A stretch of DNA of 64,000 nt from Cohnella phaseoli (GTDB taxonomy: Bacteria; Bacillota; Bacilli; Paenibacillales; Paenibacillaceae): positions 62,001 through 126,000 of the forward strand of contig NZ_QRDZ01000018.1 in the NCBI RefSeq assembly GCF_003386235.1, in the 5' to 3' direction. Below, piece by piece: positions 25,442-33,378 of the stretch (its first letter is position 1; every line of letters starts with the position of its first letter). The notes below the pieces were generated by a model, which saw only the letters and a program-made list of their open reading frames with translations, had not been told where the DNA came from and ran no database searches. Both the position numbers and the translations under genes were made by a program.

Positions 25442-25493
25442 AGGCCTTACGCAGGATGCGCGCAAGGCCTTAGGCATTAAAGACCTTGCGCGC
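25442..25493. terminator. Overlapping hairpins downstream of the YvlD-like gene
   Basis: Two mutually exclusive stems share the segment GCGCGCAAGG. One pairs AGGCCTT (25442-25448) with AAGGCCT (25464-25470). The other is a perfect 10-bp stem, 25458-25467 with 25484-25493. On the minus strand it follows the YvlD-like stop and ends in a T-containing stretch, so it may be that gene's terminator. Confidence 0.5.
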
Positions 25494-25502
25494 CCTCTGT
25501 AG

Positions 25503-25859
25503 CTAGCTTCTGTGTTTGCCGGCTTCGTACGGGGACGCGATCGGGATAAACAGATCGATGATCCCGATTACAAGAGCCGCCAGCAACGCGCCGATTACCG
25601 TCACTTCAACGTGGCCAACGACGAACTGAGCCAGCCAGATGACGAGGGCGCTGCAAAGGAATCCGACGATTCCCCGTCCGAACGGGGTCACTTTTTTACC
25701 GAAGATTCCTTCGATGATCCACCCCAATACGGCGATGACGACTGCAAGCATCAGTGCGCTCCAAAACCCGCCCACGGAAAATTGAGGAACGAGCCAGCCG
25801 ACAACCATCAAGACAATGGCTGCGACAATAAAGCGAACAATCGTGCCGATGATATTCAT
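25503..25859 (-). CDS. YvlD-like / phage holin family membrane protein
   Basis: Integral membrane protein of 118 residues with four predicted hydrophobic helices (about 5-24, 30-52, 62-84 and 88-108). It belongs to the small Firmicute family annotated as phage holin 4_2 or YvlD, whose members are chromosomal and often linked to envelope stress. There are no phage genes around, so a lytic role is unlikely. GGAGGTCG precedes the ATG. It sits between the CuA lipoprotein and mutS2, transcribed opposite to both flanking operons. Function unknown. Confidence 0.75.
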   Translation of the reverse strand: MNIIGTIVRFIVAAIVLMVVGWLVPQFSVGGFWSALMLAVVIAVLGWIIEGIFGKKVTPFGRGIVGFLCSALVIWLAQFVVGHVEVTVIGALLAALVIGIIDLFIPIASPYEAGKHRS

Positions 25860-25964
25860 GTTTTCGACCTCCTTTGGAAGTAGTTTATCCTAAGATTCAA
25901 TCCCTATGCTTTCGCATGGATGAAGGATTCGGCTATAATATAGGCGAAGGAGATGACAATTGCC

Positions 25965-28325
25965 GTGAACGAGAAGGCTTTACATACATTGGAGTACGAT
26001 AAAATCATTCGCCGGTTGACAGGACTTGCGGCCACCAGCCTGGGCAGGGAAGAGGCGGAGAAGCTGACCCCCAGCCGCGAGCTCGAAATCGTCAAGCGCC
26101 GGCTGGCTGCAACGGACGAGGCGTCCAGAGCCGTAAGTTTGAAAGGGGCGCCTCCGTTCGGAGGCATTACGGATATTCGCTCTTCCCTTCAGCGAGCCAA
26201 GCTGCAGGGGATGCTGCAGCCGCCGGAGCTGATGGAGGTCGCCCAGTTTATTATGGGCTCGCGCCGGTTAAACCGCTTTATTGCGTCTGCCGGTGAAGAG
26301 ACGGAACTTCCGTTGCTATCCGATCTGTGCGAGCCGCTGACCGACTTTAAGGCTCTCGAAGACGAAATTCGCAGATGCATTGACGAGCAGGGAGACGTGC
26401 TCGATTCGGCCAGCCCGGAGCTGGCCTCCATGCGCAGAGATATCCGCGTCAACGAAGGCCGGGCCAGAGAAAAGCTGGAAAGCTTGATCCGTTCGTCTTC
26501 GGTACAGAAAATGCTTCAGGAAACGTTGATTACGATGCGCAACGACCGTTACGTTATTCCGGTGAAGCAGGAGTATCGGGCGCACTTCGGAGGCATCGTC
26601 CACGATCAGTCGGGAAGCGGCGCAACGCTGTTTATCGAGCCGGAGGCCGTCGTGCAGATGAACAACAAGCTGCGCGAGCTTAAAATCAAGGAGCAGAACG
26701 AGGTCGAACGCATTTTGCGCAAGCTGACCGCCGAGGTCGGAGAGCGCGCGGATTTGCTCGCGGGCGATGCGGAAATTCTCGGGATCATCGATTTTGTTTT
26801 CGCCAAAGCGTCTCTGGCCCATGCATTATCCGCGACCCTTCCCGTTATGAACGATGAAGGCAAAATTGTTCTGTATAAAGGCAGACATCCGCTGCTGGAC
26901 ATCAAAACCGCCGTGCCGATCGATATCGAATTGGGAGAGAGCTACACGTCGATTATCGTTACGGGTCCGAACACCGGAGGAAAAACCGTTTCGCTGAAAA
27001 CGATCGGCTTGCTCAGCCTGATGGCGATGTCCGGACTGTTCGTGCCCGCGGAGGACGGCAGTCGGCTTTGCGTGTTCGACGGCATTTATGCCGATATCGG
27101 CGACGAGCAGAGCATCGAGCAAAGCTTGAGCACCTTCTCCAGCCATATGACGAATCTGATTTCCATGCTCGGGCAAGTCACGAGCCGTAGTCTCGTGCTG
27201 CTTGACGAGCTTGGAGCGGGGACGGATCCCGCGGAAGGCTCCGCTCTTGCTATCGCGATTCTGGAGCATCTGCAGAAACTGGGATGCCGACTGATCGCGA
27301 CGACGCACTACAGCGAACTTAAAGCTTATGCCTACAACCGGGAAGGGATCACCAATGCCAGCATGGAGTTTGACGTAGCTACGCTGCGTCCGACTTATCG
27401 GCTGTTGGTCGGCGTTCCCGGCAGGAGCAATGCGTTCGCCATCGCGGAGAGACTCGGGCTTCCGAAGAGCATTATCGATCATGCGCGCGGCGAAGTGAGC
27501 GAAGACGAACTGAAAGTCGATTCGATGATCGCTTCTCTGGAGCAGGATCGCTTGCAAGCCGAAACGGAAAGACGAACGGCCGAAATGTTGCGACTTGAAA
27601 CGGAGAAGTTGCGTAAAGAAATACAGGAGGAACGCTTCAAGCTTCAAGAGCAGAAAGCAAAGCTGCTGGAAGCGGCTCGCGAGGAAGCTCGTCAGCAGGT
27701 CGCCAAAGCCAGACGGGAGGCTGAAGAGATTATCGCGGATCTCCGTCGGTTGGCGCTGGAGGAAGGGGCATCCGTTAAGGAGCATAAGCTGATCGAAGCC
27801 AAGAAACGGCTTGAGGAAGCGGTTCCCGATCCTGTCTCCAGGCCGACTCGTCAAGGCGGGGCAAAGCCGGCGAAGATCGTAGCGGGAGACGACGTAAAGG
27901 TCCACAGCCTGAACGGGCAGAAGGGGCACGTCGTCGAGCTTGTCGGAAGCGGAGAAGCCGTCGTTCAACTGGGCATTTTGAAGATGAAGGTGTCTCTATC
28001 CGATCTGGAACCGATGCGATCGGCATCGTCGGCAAAGACGCCGGCGCAAGCGACGACAGTCAAACGCTCCCGCGACGAGAATATCCGCACCGAGCTGGAT
28101 TTGCGCGGAATGGCGCTCGACGAAGCGCTTATGGAAGTGGACCGTTTTCTCGACGAAGCGTTCCTTGGCAATCTGGGGCAGGTTTACATTATACACGGCA
28201 AAGGTACCGGGGCTTTGCGCAGCGGGATACAGGATTTCCTGCGGCGTCATAAGCATGTAAAAAGCTATCGGTTAGGCCAATTTGGGGAAGGCGGCGCGGG
28301 CGTATCCGTAGCCGAGCTTCACTAA
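25965..28325 (+). CDS. mutS2: Endonuclease MutS2
   Basis: MutS-family ATPase with a nuclease tail, acting in recombination control and in rescue of collided ribosomes in Firmicutes. The lever/clamp region (about 20-300) precedes the ATPase with Walker A GPNTGGKT (334-341), Walker B-like LVLLDELGAGTDP and ATTHYSELK. A coiled-coil stretch (about 510-630) follows, then a KOW-like linker (HSLNGQKGHVVEL) and the C-terminal Smr nuclease domain with ELDLRGM and IIHGKGTGAL. The GTG at 25965 gives the family's usual N-terminus; the ATG at 25953 directly abuts AAGGAG and is unlikely. Length 786 is normal. Confidence 0.95.
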   Translation: MNEKALHTLEYDKIIRRLTGLAATSLGREEAEKLTPSRELEIVKRRLAATDEASRAVSLKGAPPFGGITDIRSSLQRAKLQGMLQPPELMEVAQFIMGSRRLNRFIASAGEETELPLLSDLCEPLTDFKALEDEIRRCIDEQGDVLDSASPELASMRRDIRVNEGRAREKLESLIRSSSVQKMLQETLITMRNDRYVIPVKQEYRAHFGGIVHDQSGSGATLFIEPEAVVQMNNKLRELKIKEQNEVERILRKLTAEVGERADLLAGDAEILGIIDFVFAKASLAHALSATLPVMNDEGKIVLYKGRHPLLDIKTAVPIDIELGESYTSIIVTGPNTGGKTVSLKTIGLLSLMAMSGLFVPAEDGSRLCVFDGIYADIGDEQSIEQSLSTFSSHMTNLISMLGQVTSRSLVLLDELGAGTDPAEGSALAIAILEHLQKLGCRLIATTHYSELKAYAYNREGITNASMEFDVATLRPTYRLLVGVPGRSNAFAIAERLGLPKSIIDHARGEVSEDELKVDSMIASLEQDRLQAETERRTAEMLRLETEKLRKEIQEERFKLQEQKAKLLEAAREEARQQVAKARREAEEIIADLRRLALEEGASVKEHKLIEAKKRLEEAVPDPVSRPTRQGGAKPAKIVAGDDVKVHSLNGQKGHVVELVGSGEAVVQLGILKMKVSLSDLEPMRSASSAKTPAQATTVKRSRDENIRTELDLRGMALDEALMEVDRFLDEAFLGNLGQVYIIHGKGTGALRSGIQDFLRRHKHVKSYRLGQFGEGGAGVSVAELH

Positions 28326-28340
28326 CGGGAGGTCTTGCGA

Positions 28341-28760
28341 ATGCAGGATGTTGTCGATTCCATCATGTCTCAGCCTTTTCTTGCGGTGCTGGCTTATTTT
28401 TCCGTAGGCATATTGGCGTTGATCGTCTTTCTCTCTTGCTTCGAATGGGTGACGAAGTATGACGGGTGGAAGGAAATCGGCAGAGGCAACTTGGCGGCGG
28501 CCATGGCGACCGGCGGCAAAATATTCGGAATTTGCAATATCTTCCGATTCTCGATTGAAGCTAACGATACGATTTATCAAAGTATTTTGTGGTCGGCCGT
28601 CGGATTCGTGCTGCTGCTTGTCGCGTATTTTCTGTTCGAGTTTTTCACCCCGGTTTTTCGGGTAGACGAAGAAATCGGCAAGGATAATCGTGCGGTAGGT
28701 CTCCTGTCGCTCGTATTGTCCGTTTCCTTGTCCTATATTATCGGCGCAGCCGTCATTTGA
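28341..28760 (+). CDS. DUF350 family membrane protein
   Basis: Four-helix membrane protein (helices about 14-34, 50-72, 85-108 and 116-137) of the DUF350 type, found widely in bacteria without known function. Conserved short polar stretches such as RGNLAAAMATGGKI between helices 1 and 2 support the family call. The ATG at 28341 has GGGAGG 8 bases upstream. It follows mutS2 by 15 bases and precedes a 27-residue membrane peptide, suggesting one transcript. Confidence 0.7.
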   Translation: MQDVVDSIMSQPFLAVLAYFSVGILALIVFLSCFEWVTKYDGWKEIGRGNLAAAMATGGKIFGICNIFRFSIEANDTIYQSILWSAVGFVLLLVAYFLFEFFTPVFRVDEEIGKDNRAVGLLSLVLSVSLSYIIGAAVI

Positions 28761-28780
28761 GCACGGAGGGAACAAAAGCT

Positions 28781-28864
28781 ATGAAATATTTGTGGGGAAC
28801 TTTGCTTGCCTTGGCGATTTTGTTCATCGCGGTCGGCGTATTCTATATGATGAAGGAGGCTTAA
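28781..28864 (+). CDS. Very small membrane protein, 27 residues
   Basis: A short open frame with ATG 10 bases after GGAGGG and a stop just before the next gene's start. It encodes a single hydrophobic helix (LWGTLLALAILFIAVGVFYM) flanked by Lys at both ends. It lies between the DUF350 gene and the zinc-ribbon gene, all on one strand with tight spacing. No homologue is recognised; translation is inferred from the ribosome binding site and composition. Confidence 0.55.
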   Translation: MKYLWGTLLALAILFIAVGVFYMMKEA

Positions 28865-28870
28865 TACGTC

Positions 28871-29401
28871 ATGTCGGTTACTATTTGTCCATGGTGTCAA
28901 AGCGAGATTATCCAAGAAGAGGGAGAAGAGCCGGAGAAAATTTGTCCGGTGTGCGACAATGAGCTTGACGGCTATCGCACGCTTCAATTCAGCCTTGGAG
29001 ACGAAGAAGAGTCAGAGGAAGAAGAGGCGGAAGATGAGCGTCTCGTATCCATTGACGACGACGAGGACCTAGGCTGGCTGGACGGGGAGGATCTGGATTC
29101 TAACGAGCAGCTTGTCCGCTTTGACGAGGCGCTGACGGAGCTCTACGACGAACAGGCGCTCATGCCCGAATGTCCAGTCTGCCGCGAATATATGATTGAA
29201 GCCGGAGAGCGTCTCGTCGGGGCTGCCGAGTTTGCTCCGCGCCTGCCGGGAAATTCGGATGCGCCTTTGCTGGAGGCTCCGTTCAAGCTGACGATGTTTG
29301 TATGTCCGTCCTGCTTTGCGACTCATTCCTTTCTGGGAGATGAAGCGCGTCAACGTTTTATACGCGGCTTAAGTCGCCATGATAAGGAGAATGAAGTATG
29401 A
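28871..29401 (+). CDS. Acidic zinc-ribbon protein of unknown function
   Basis: 176-residue soluble protein. Three cysteine pairs suggest zinc binding: CPWC (6-9), CPVC (25-28) and CPVC near residue 101, plus CPSC near 143. Between them lies a strongly acidic low-complexity segment (about 43-75, many Glu and Asp). The layout (paired zinc knuckles, acidic linker, second zinc domain) looks like a protein- or RNA-interaction adaptor, but no function is established. Its stop overlaps cysK by four bases (ATGA), so the two are translationally coupled. It starts 6 bases after the 27-residue peptide. Confidence 0.7.
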   Translation: MSVTICPWCQSEIIQEEGEEPEKICPVCDNELDGYRTLQFSLGDEEESEEEEAEDERLVSIDDDEDLGWLDGEDLDSNEQLVRFDEALTELYDEQALMPECPVCREYMIEAGERLVGAAEFAPRLPGNSDAPLLEAPFKLTMFVCPSCFATHSFLGDEARQRFIRGLSRHDKENEV

Positions 29402-30315
29402 CCCGTATGGTTCAATCTGTAATCGACCTGATTGGAAACACGCCTGCCGTCGCCCTGCAGCGGTTGACGGGACCGCAGGACGCTCAAGTGCTGGTCAAGC
29501 TGGAGAAAATGAATCCTAGCGGAAGCGTCAAGGATCGCGCCGCATCCGGTCTGCTTATAGATGCGGAAACGAGAGGATTGATCGGGCCGGGAAGCTTGAT
29601 TGTCGAGCCGACCAGCGGCAATACGGGCATCGGACTTGCCATGTATGCGGCTGCGAAAGGATACCGACTGATTCTCGTTATGCCGGATAATATGACAGCG
29701 GAGCGCATTTCTTTGCTTCGCGCCTACGGTGCGGAAGTGGTGCTCACGCCGGCAGCCGAGCGCATGCCGGGAGCGATCGCCAAGGCTCGCGAGCTAATCG
29801 AGCAAAACCCCGGCAGCTACATGCCGAATCAATTCGAGAACCCGGCCAATCCGAACATTCATCGTACGACGACCGCATTGGAAATTCTCGAACAAACGGC
29901 CGGCCGTCTGGACGCGTTTGTCGCAACCTCCGGCACTGGGGGCACGGTTACAGGGACGGGGGAAGCATTGCGCGAGAAACTCCCTGGTCTACATATTGCG
30001 GTCGTTGAGCCGGCAGGCTCTCCCGTGCTTTCCGGCGGACAGCCGGGGCCGCATAAGCTGGTCGGGACAAGCCCGGGTTTTGTGCCGCAAATTTTGAACA
30101 CTTCGATATACGATGAGATCATCCAAGTTAAGGATGAGGACGCATTGGAGACGACCAGACGTCTAGCACGCCTGGAGGGTCTGCTGGTAGGTCCTTCGTC
30201 CGGGGCGTCCGTATGGGCGGCCTTGCAAGTTGCTCGGCGTCTGGGGCCGGGCAAGCGCGTGCTGTGCATCGCTCCGGATACGGGCGAACGTTATTTGAGT
30301 ATGGACATTTTTTAA
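29398..30315 (+). CDS. cysK: Cysteine synthase (O-acetylserine sulfhydrylase)
   Basis: PLP enzyme making cysteine from O-acetylserine and sulfide. Lys45 in NPSGSVKDRAA is the PLP lysine. PTSGNTGIGLA binds the substrate carboxylate, and GTGGTVTGTGE binds the PLP phosphate. The late GPSSGASVWAAL is also conserved. Length 305 is standard. AAGGAG stands 8 bases before the ATG. Coupling to a zinc-ribbon gene is unusual, and no cysE is adjacent. Confidence 0.93.
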   Translation: MTRMVQSVIDLIGNTPAVALQRLTGPQDAQVLVKLEKMNPSGSVKDRAASGLLIDAETRGLIGPGSLIVEPTSGNTGIGLAMYAAAKGYRLILVMPDNMTAERISLLRAYGAEVVLTPAAERMPGAIAKARELIEQNPGSYMPNQFENPANPNIHRTTTALEILEQTAGRLDAFVATSGTGGTVTGTGEALREKLPGLHIAVVEPAGSPVLSGGQPGPHKLVGTSPGFVPQILNTSIYDEIIQVKDEDALETTRRLARLEGLLVGPSSGASVWAALQVARRLGPGKRVLCIAPDTGERYLSMDIF

Positions 30316-30334
30316 ATAGTAGCGCCGGTAACTT

Positions 30335-30366
30335 GCGTCTGCGGATTTCCGCAGGCGTTTTTATTT
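30335..30366 (+). terminator. Intrinsic terminator after cysK
   Basis: CGTCTGCGG pairs with CCGCAGGCG around ATTT, followed by TTTTTATTT. Confidence 0.88.
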
Positions 30367-30471
30367 ATGTCTGGGGGAAAACTTGTTCCGTTTACGGGTG
30401 CATACCCGACGGGGAATCAACAAAGACTACATCTTGATGTGCCAATGAATGCCCGGGAGGTATGATAATCC

Positions 30472-30693
30472 ATGCAAGCCATCACAGCCAAAGAACTGGA
30501 ATACATCGCCGATTCGATGTCGAACGAAGACTTGTTGATCAAACAGTGCGCCATAGGAGCCGCTACCATTACGAATCAGCAGCTGCGCCAGGCGTGCTCG
30601 CACATGGTGGACGTGCATACGCAGCACTACAACACGCTGCTGAGCTCGCTACAGCAGCACCAACCGCTCGCCCCGGCTCAACCCCAAGCTTAA
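30472..30693 (+). CDS. Small CotF-related spore coat protein
   Basis: 73-residue helical protein, Gln- and His-rich at the C-terminus (LQQHQPLAPAQPQA). The pattern of ITAKELEYIADSMSNEDLL, QCAIGAATITNQQLR and MVDVHTQHYNTLL resembles the helical core of CotF-type coat proteins. The following gene is a clearer CotF relative, 15 bases downstream, so the pair is probably one sporulation unit. GGGAGG is 11 bases before the ATG. No sporulation sigma promoter was confidently found. Confidence 0.6.
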   Translation: MQAITAKELEYIADSMSNEDLLIKQCAIGAATITNQQLRQACSHMVDVHTQHYNTLLSSLQQHQPLAPAQPQA

Positions 30694-30708
30694 AAGGAGG
30701 TTTTAACG

Positions 30709-31071
30709 ATGTTTAACAATCCGGTGCTTCCCGACGAGGATATGGCTTATACGATTTTGGCCGATCTCAAACGGGTTACTCGCGAATACGCCACGGCAGC
30801 AACCGAATCGGCTTGTCCGGTCGTTCGGCAAATGTTCACGCAACTTCTCGACGATACGCTGAAGCTGCAAGGCGAACTGTTTAGCGCGATGCAGCAAAAC
30901 AACATGTACAACCTTCCTTCACAGGCGCTTAAGCCGGATATCGACAAGCAATTGAAGTCGTACCAGCAGACGCAACAGAAGACTTCGCAATTCGTTCAGC
31001 AGACGCAATCGGCGCAAGCCAACATGGCGATGAATGCGCAGAACGGCGCTCAAGCTCCGGCTTACCAATAA
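30709..31071 (+). CDS. CotF-family spore coat protein
   Basis: 120-residue helical protein with the coat CotF-like fold: MAYTILADLKRVTREYATAA, a second helix VVRQMFTQLLDDTLKLQGEL, and a Gln/Ala-rich tail (QQTQQKTSQFVQQTQSAQA). Such proteins are deposited in the spore coat of Bacillales. AAAGGAGG precedes the ATG. It is the last gene of a two-gene unit closed by a terminator at 31081. Confidence 0.72.
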   Translation: MFNNPVLPDEDMAYTILADLKRVTREYATAATESACPVVRQMFTQLLDDTLKLQGELFSAMQQNNMYNLPSQALKPDIDKQLKSYQQTQQKTSQFVQQTQSAQANMAMNAQNGAQAPAYQ

Positions 31072-31080
31072 CGAGACTCG

Positions 31081-31119
31081 TCCCCGATCGGCGCGCTAGC
31101 GCCGGTACGGGGATTTTTT
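31081..31119 (+). terminator. Terminator after the coat genes
   Basis: TCCCCG pairs with CGGGGA around a GC-rich inner hairpin (GGCGC...GCGCC), followed by TTTTTT. Confidence 0.85.
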
Positions 31120-31194
31120 AGAGCATCCTTGGATTTGACTATCCATTCGGCCTGTTTTTGATGTATCATGAAGAGTAATTCAGGAGGGATCAGG

Positions 31195-31686
31195 ATGAAC
31201 GAATTGAAATTGAGCATTTTGGATTTGCTCAAGGAGGACGCCCGCTTGTCCGCCGCTACGATCGCGACGATGCTGGGGGCTGCCGAAGAGGAAGTGTCTG
31301 CGGCGATCGCGGAAATGGAGCGGGATAACGTCATCGTCAAGTATGCGACCGTCGTCAATTGGAGCAAGGTCGACGATGAGAAGGTAACGGCGTTGATCGA
31401 GGTGAATTGCACTCCGGAAAGAGGGCGCGGATTCGAGAACATCGCGGAGCGCGTTTATTTGTACCCTGAAGTGAAATCGGTCTATCTGATGTCCGGCGCG
31501 TTCGATTTGCTGGTCGAGATCGAAGGTAAAAACCTGAAAGAAGTCGCTTCGTTCGTCTCCAACAAATTGTCGACGATCGAATCGGTCATTTCCACCAAAA
31601 CGTTCTTTATTCTCAAAAAATATAAGCAGGACGGCATTATTTTCGAAGAGATCGAAGACGATCATCGTCTGCTCGTATCGCCATAA
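31195..31686 (+). CDS. Lrp/AsnC-family regulator (AlaR/YugG-like)
   Basis: 163-residue feast/famine regulator. An N-terminal helix-turn-helix (about 3-55: LSILDLLKEDARLSAATIATML) precedes the RAM ligand-binding domain (about 65-150, with VKSVYLMSGAFDLLVEIEG). The ATG at 31195 has AGGAGGG just upstream, excluding the longer frame. The aminotransferase that follows after 38 bases is the usual partner: in Bacillus subtilis, alaR (yugG) and alaT (yugH) form the same pair for alanine metabolism. Alanine sensing is inferred from that parallel. Confidence 0.82.
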   Translation: MNELKLSILDLLKEDARLSAATIATMLGAAEEEVSAAIAEMERDNVIVKYATVVNWSKVDDEKVTALIEVNCTPERGRGFENIAERVYLYPEVKSVYLMSGAFDLLVEIEGKNLKEVASFVSNKLSTIESVISTKTFFILKKYKQDGIIFEEIEDDHRLLVSP

Positions 31687-31724
31687 ACTTGCGGTCTAAC
31701 GTAAACGTAAAGGAAGAATGTCCA

Positions 31725-32954
31725 ATGATTAAAGATGAGGAAAAGCCGAACGTCGCGCTGGCCGATCCTTCGCGAAGCGAGGGTATGCAGCGTTACTTGG
31801 CTTCCCGCGCCCGCGAGATTCCGCCTTCCGGAATCCGTCGCTTCTTCGACTTGGTTAGCGCCAGCAAAGGTAAAGACATTATTACGCTTGGCGTAGGCGA
31901 ACCGGATTTCGTGACGCCGTGGCGGGTCAGAGACGCAGCCGTATACTCCCTGGAAAAAGGCAAGACGCAATATTCGCCGAATGCGGGCATGCTGGAGCTG
32001 CGGGAAGCGATCGGACAATACTTATACAATCAATTTAATTTGACCTACGATCCGGGCAAAGAAATGATCGTTACTGTGGGAGGCAGCGAAGGCATTGATC
32101 TGGCGTTGCGCGCGTTGATCGAGCCGGGCGACGAAATTCTCGTTCCCGAGCCTTGCTACATCTCCTATTCGCCGATCACTTCGCTAAGCGGCGGCGTGGC
32201 GGTAGGCATCGAGACGTTCGCCGAAGACGAGTTCAAGCTGACGCCGGAAAGCTTGCGGGCGGCGATTACGCCCAAATCGAAGATTCTGGTTCTCTGCTAT
32301 CCGAGCAATCCGACCGGGGCAATCATGACCTATGAAGAAATGCTGCCGATTGCCAAAATCGTGGAAGAACACGATTTGATCGTCATCTCCGACGAAATCT
32401 ACGCGGAGCTGACGTTTAACGGCAAGCATGCGAGCTTTGCGTCGTTGCCCGGGATGAAGGACCGGACGATACTCGTCAGCGGCTTCTCCAAAGCGTTCGC
32501 GATGACCGGCTGGCGGATGGGCTATGCTTGCGGACACCCGGATTTAATCAGCGCCATGCTCAAAATTCACCAATATACGATCATGTGCGCGCCGACGATG
32601 GGGCAGGTAGCCGCGCTTGAAGCTTTGACCAAGGGCGGGTTGGAAGAGAAGGATCGCATGATGGAATCGTATAACCAGCGGCGCCGTCTAGTCGTGCAAG
32701 GCTTCCGCGATATGGGGCTGGAATGCCACGAGCCCCAGGGCGCTTTCTATGCGTTCCCGTCCGTTCGATCGACCGGACTGACGTCCGAGCAGTTTGCCGA
32801 GAGGCTGCTGCTGGAGGGCAAAGTAGCAGCCGTTCCCGGCCATGTGTTCGGCAAGGGCGGAGAAGGCTTCCTGCGCTGCTGCTATGCGACCTCTGTCGTA
32901 CAACTGACAGAAGCGATGGAGAGAATTCATCAATTCCTTAGAAGTTTGGAATAA
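31725..32954 (+). CDS. Class I aminotransferase (AlaT/YugH-like)
   Basis: PLP-dependent aminotransferase of fold type I, 409 residues. Landmarks are TLGVGEPDFVTPW, YSPNAGMLELREAI, the PLP lysine in SGFSKAFAMTGWRMGY, and LCYPSNPTGA with the PLP-contacting Asn-Pro. It most resembles the alanine/aromatic aminotransferases that follow Lrp genes in Firmicutes. The first about 25 residues (LADPSRSEGMQRYLASRA) extend beyond the usual start; the ATG at 31725 is supported by AGGAAG 8 bases upstream. It is likely regulated by the Lrp protein before it. Confidence 0.82.
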   Translation: MIKDEEKPNVALADPSRSEGMQRYLASRAREIPPSGIRRFFDLVSASKGKDIITLGVGEPDFVTPWRVRDAAVYSLEKGKTQYSPNAGMLELREAIGQYLYNQFNLTYDPGKEMIVTVGGSEGIDLALRALIEPGDEILVPEPCYISYSPITSLSGGVAVGIETFAEDEFKLTPESLRAAITPKSKILVLCYPSNPTGAIMTYEEMLPIAKIVEEHDLIVISDEIYAELTFNGKHASFASLPGMKDRTILVSGFSKAFAMTGWRMGYACGHPDLISAMLKIHQYTIMCAPTMGQVAALEALTKGGLEEKDRMMESYNQRRRLVVQGFRDMGLECHEPQGAFYAFPSVRSTGLTSEQFAERLLLEGKVAAVPGHVFGKGGEGFLRCCYATSVVQLTEAMERIHQFLRSLE

Positions 32955-33084
32955 AAATGAATAAATTACAAAAAGCATATTCAAACGATTAATGTTTTGC
33001 TATAATAACCATGATTTTCGACCCGTCGAGTCTGTATAAGTTGAACCCAACCTATATCGCTCGATTATGAGAAGGGGGAGTTAC

Positions 33085-33333
33085 ATGGCTGAGGCAAAAC
33101 ATAAATCGAAGAAAATGTCGTCTTCAAAAGCCGATGCACCCATTTCTCGTTACTCGGGCCAAGCGGCGGATTTGGCGGAGGAAATCGACCTTCTCAGGAA
33201 GGTAATGACGGATACGTTCCTGCAGGAGCGCTCCTTCGTCGCGGATTCCGTCATGGAGCTGAGCAGGCAATTAGATCGGAAGATTAACGAATATATGAAG
33301 ATTGTTCTATTGGGCAGGGAGCAGGCGCGGTGA
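33085..33333 (+). CDS. Spo0E-like aspartyl-phosphate phosphatase family protein
   Basis: 82-residue protein with a basic disordered N-terminus (KHKSKKMSSSK) and a two-helix Spo0E-like module. The second helix carries the signature SRQLD followed by KINEYMK, matching the SxxLD motif that removes phosphate from Spo0A~P in Bacillus. The length fits this family. GGGGGAG precedes the ATG by 4 bases, a tight spacing. A consensus TATAAT at 33001-33006 could be its -10 box. The role in sporulation timing is inferred from the family. Confidence 0.65.
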   Translation: MAEAKHKSKKMSSSKADAPISRYSGQAADLAEEIDLLRKVMTDTFLQERSFVADSVMELSRQLDRKINEYMKIVLLGREQAR

Positions 33334-33357
33334 CGAACTCACCGGCCTCTTTTTTTC
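33325..33357 (+). terminator. Terminator overlapping the Spo0E-like stop codon
   Basis: CGGTGA (which contains the TGA stop at 33331-33333) pairs with TCACCG at 33339-33344, followed by CTC and a run of seven or more T. Confidence 0.78.
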
Positions 33358-33378
33358 TATAGCAAGGAGGGGGAGCAG

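Noticed and set aside
25503..25859. Prophage holin
   Set aside because: Named so by family only; no endolysin, phage structural or integrase genes are near, and the YvlD-like family is chromosomal.
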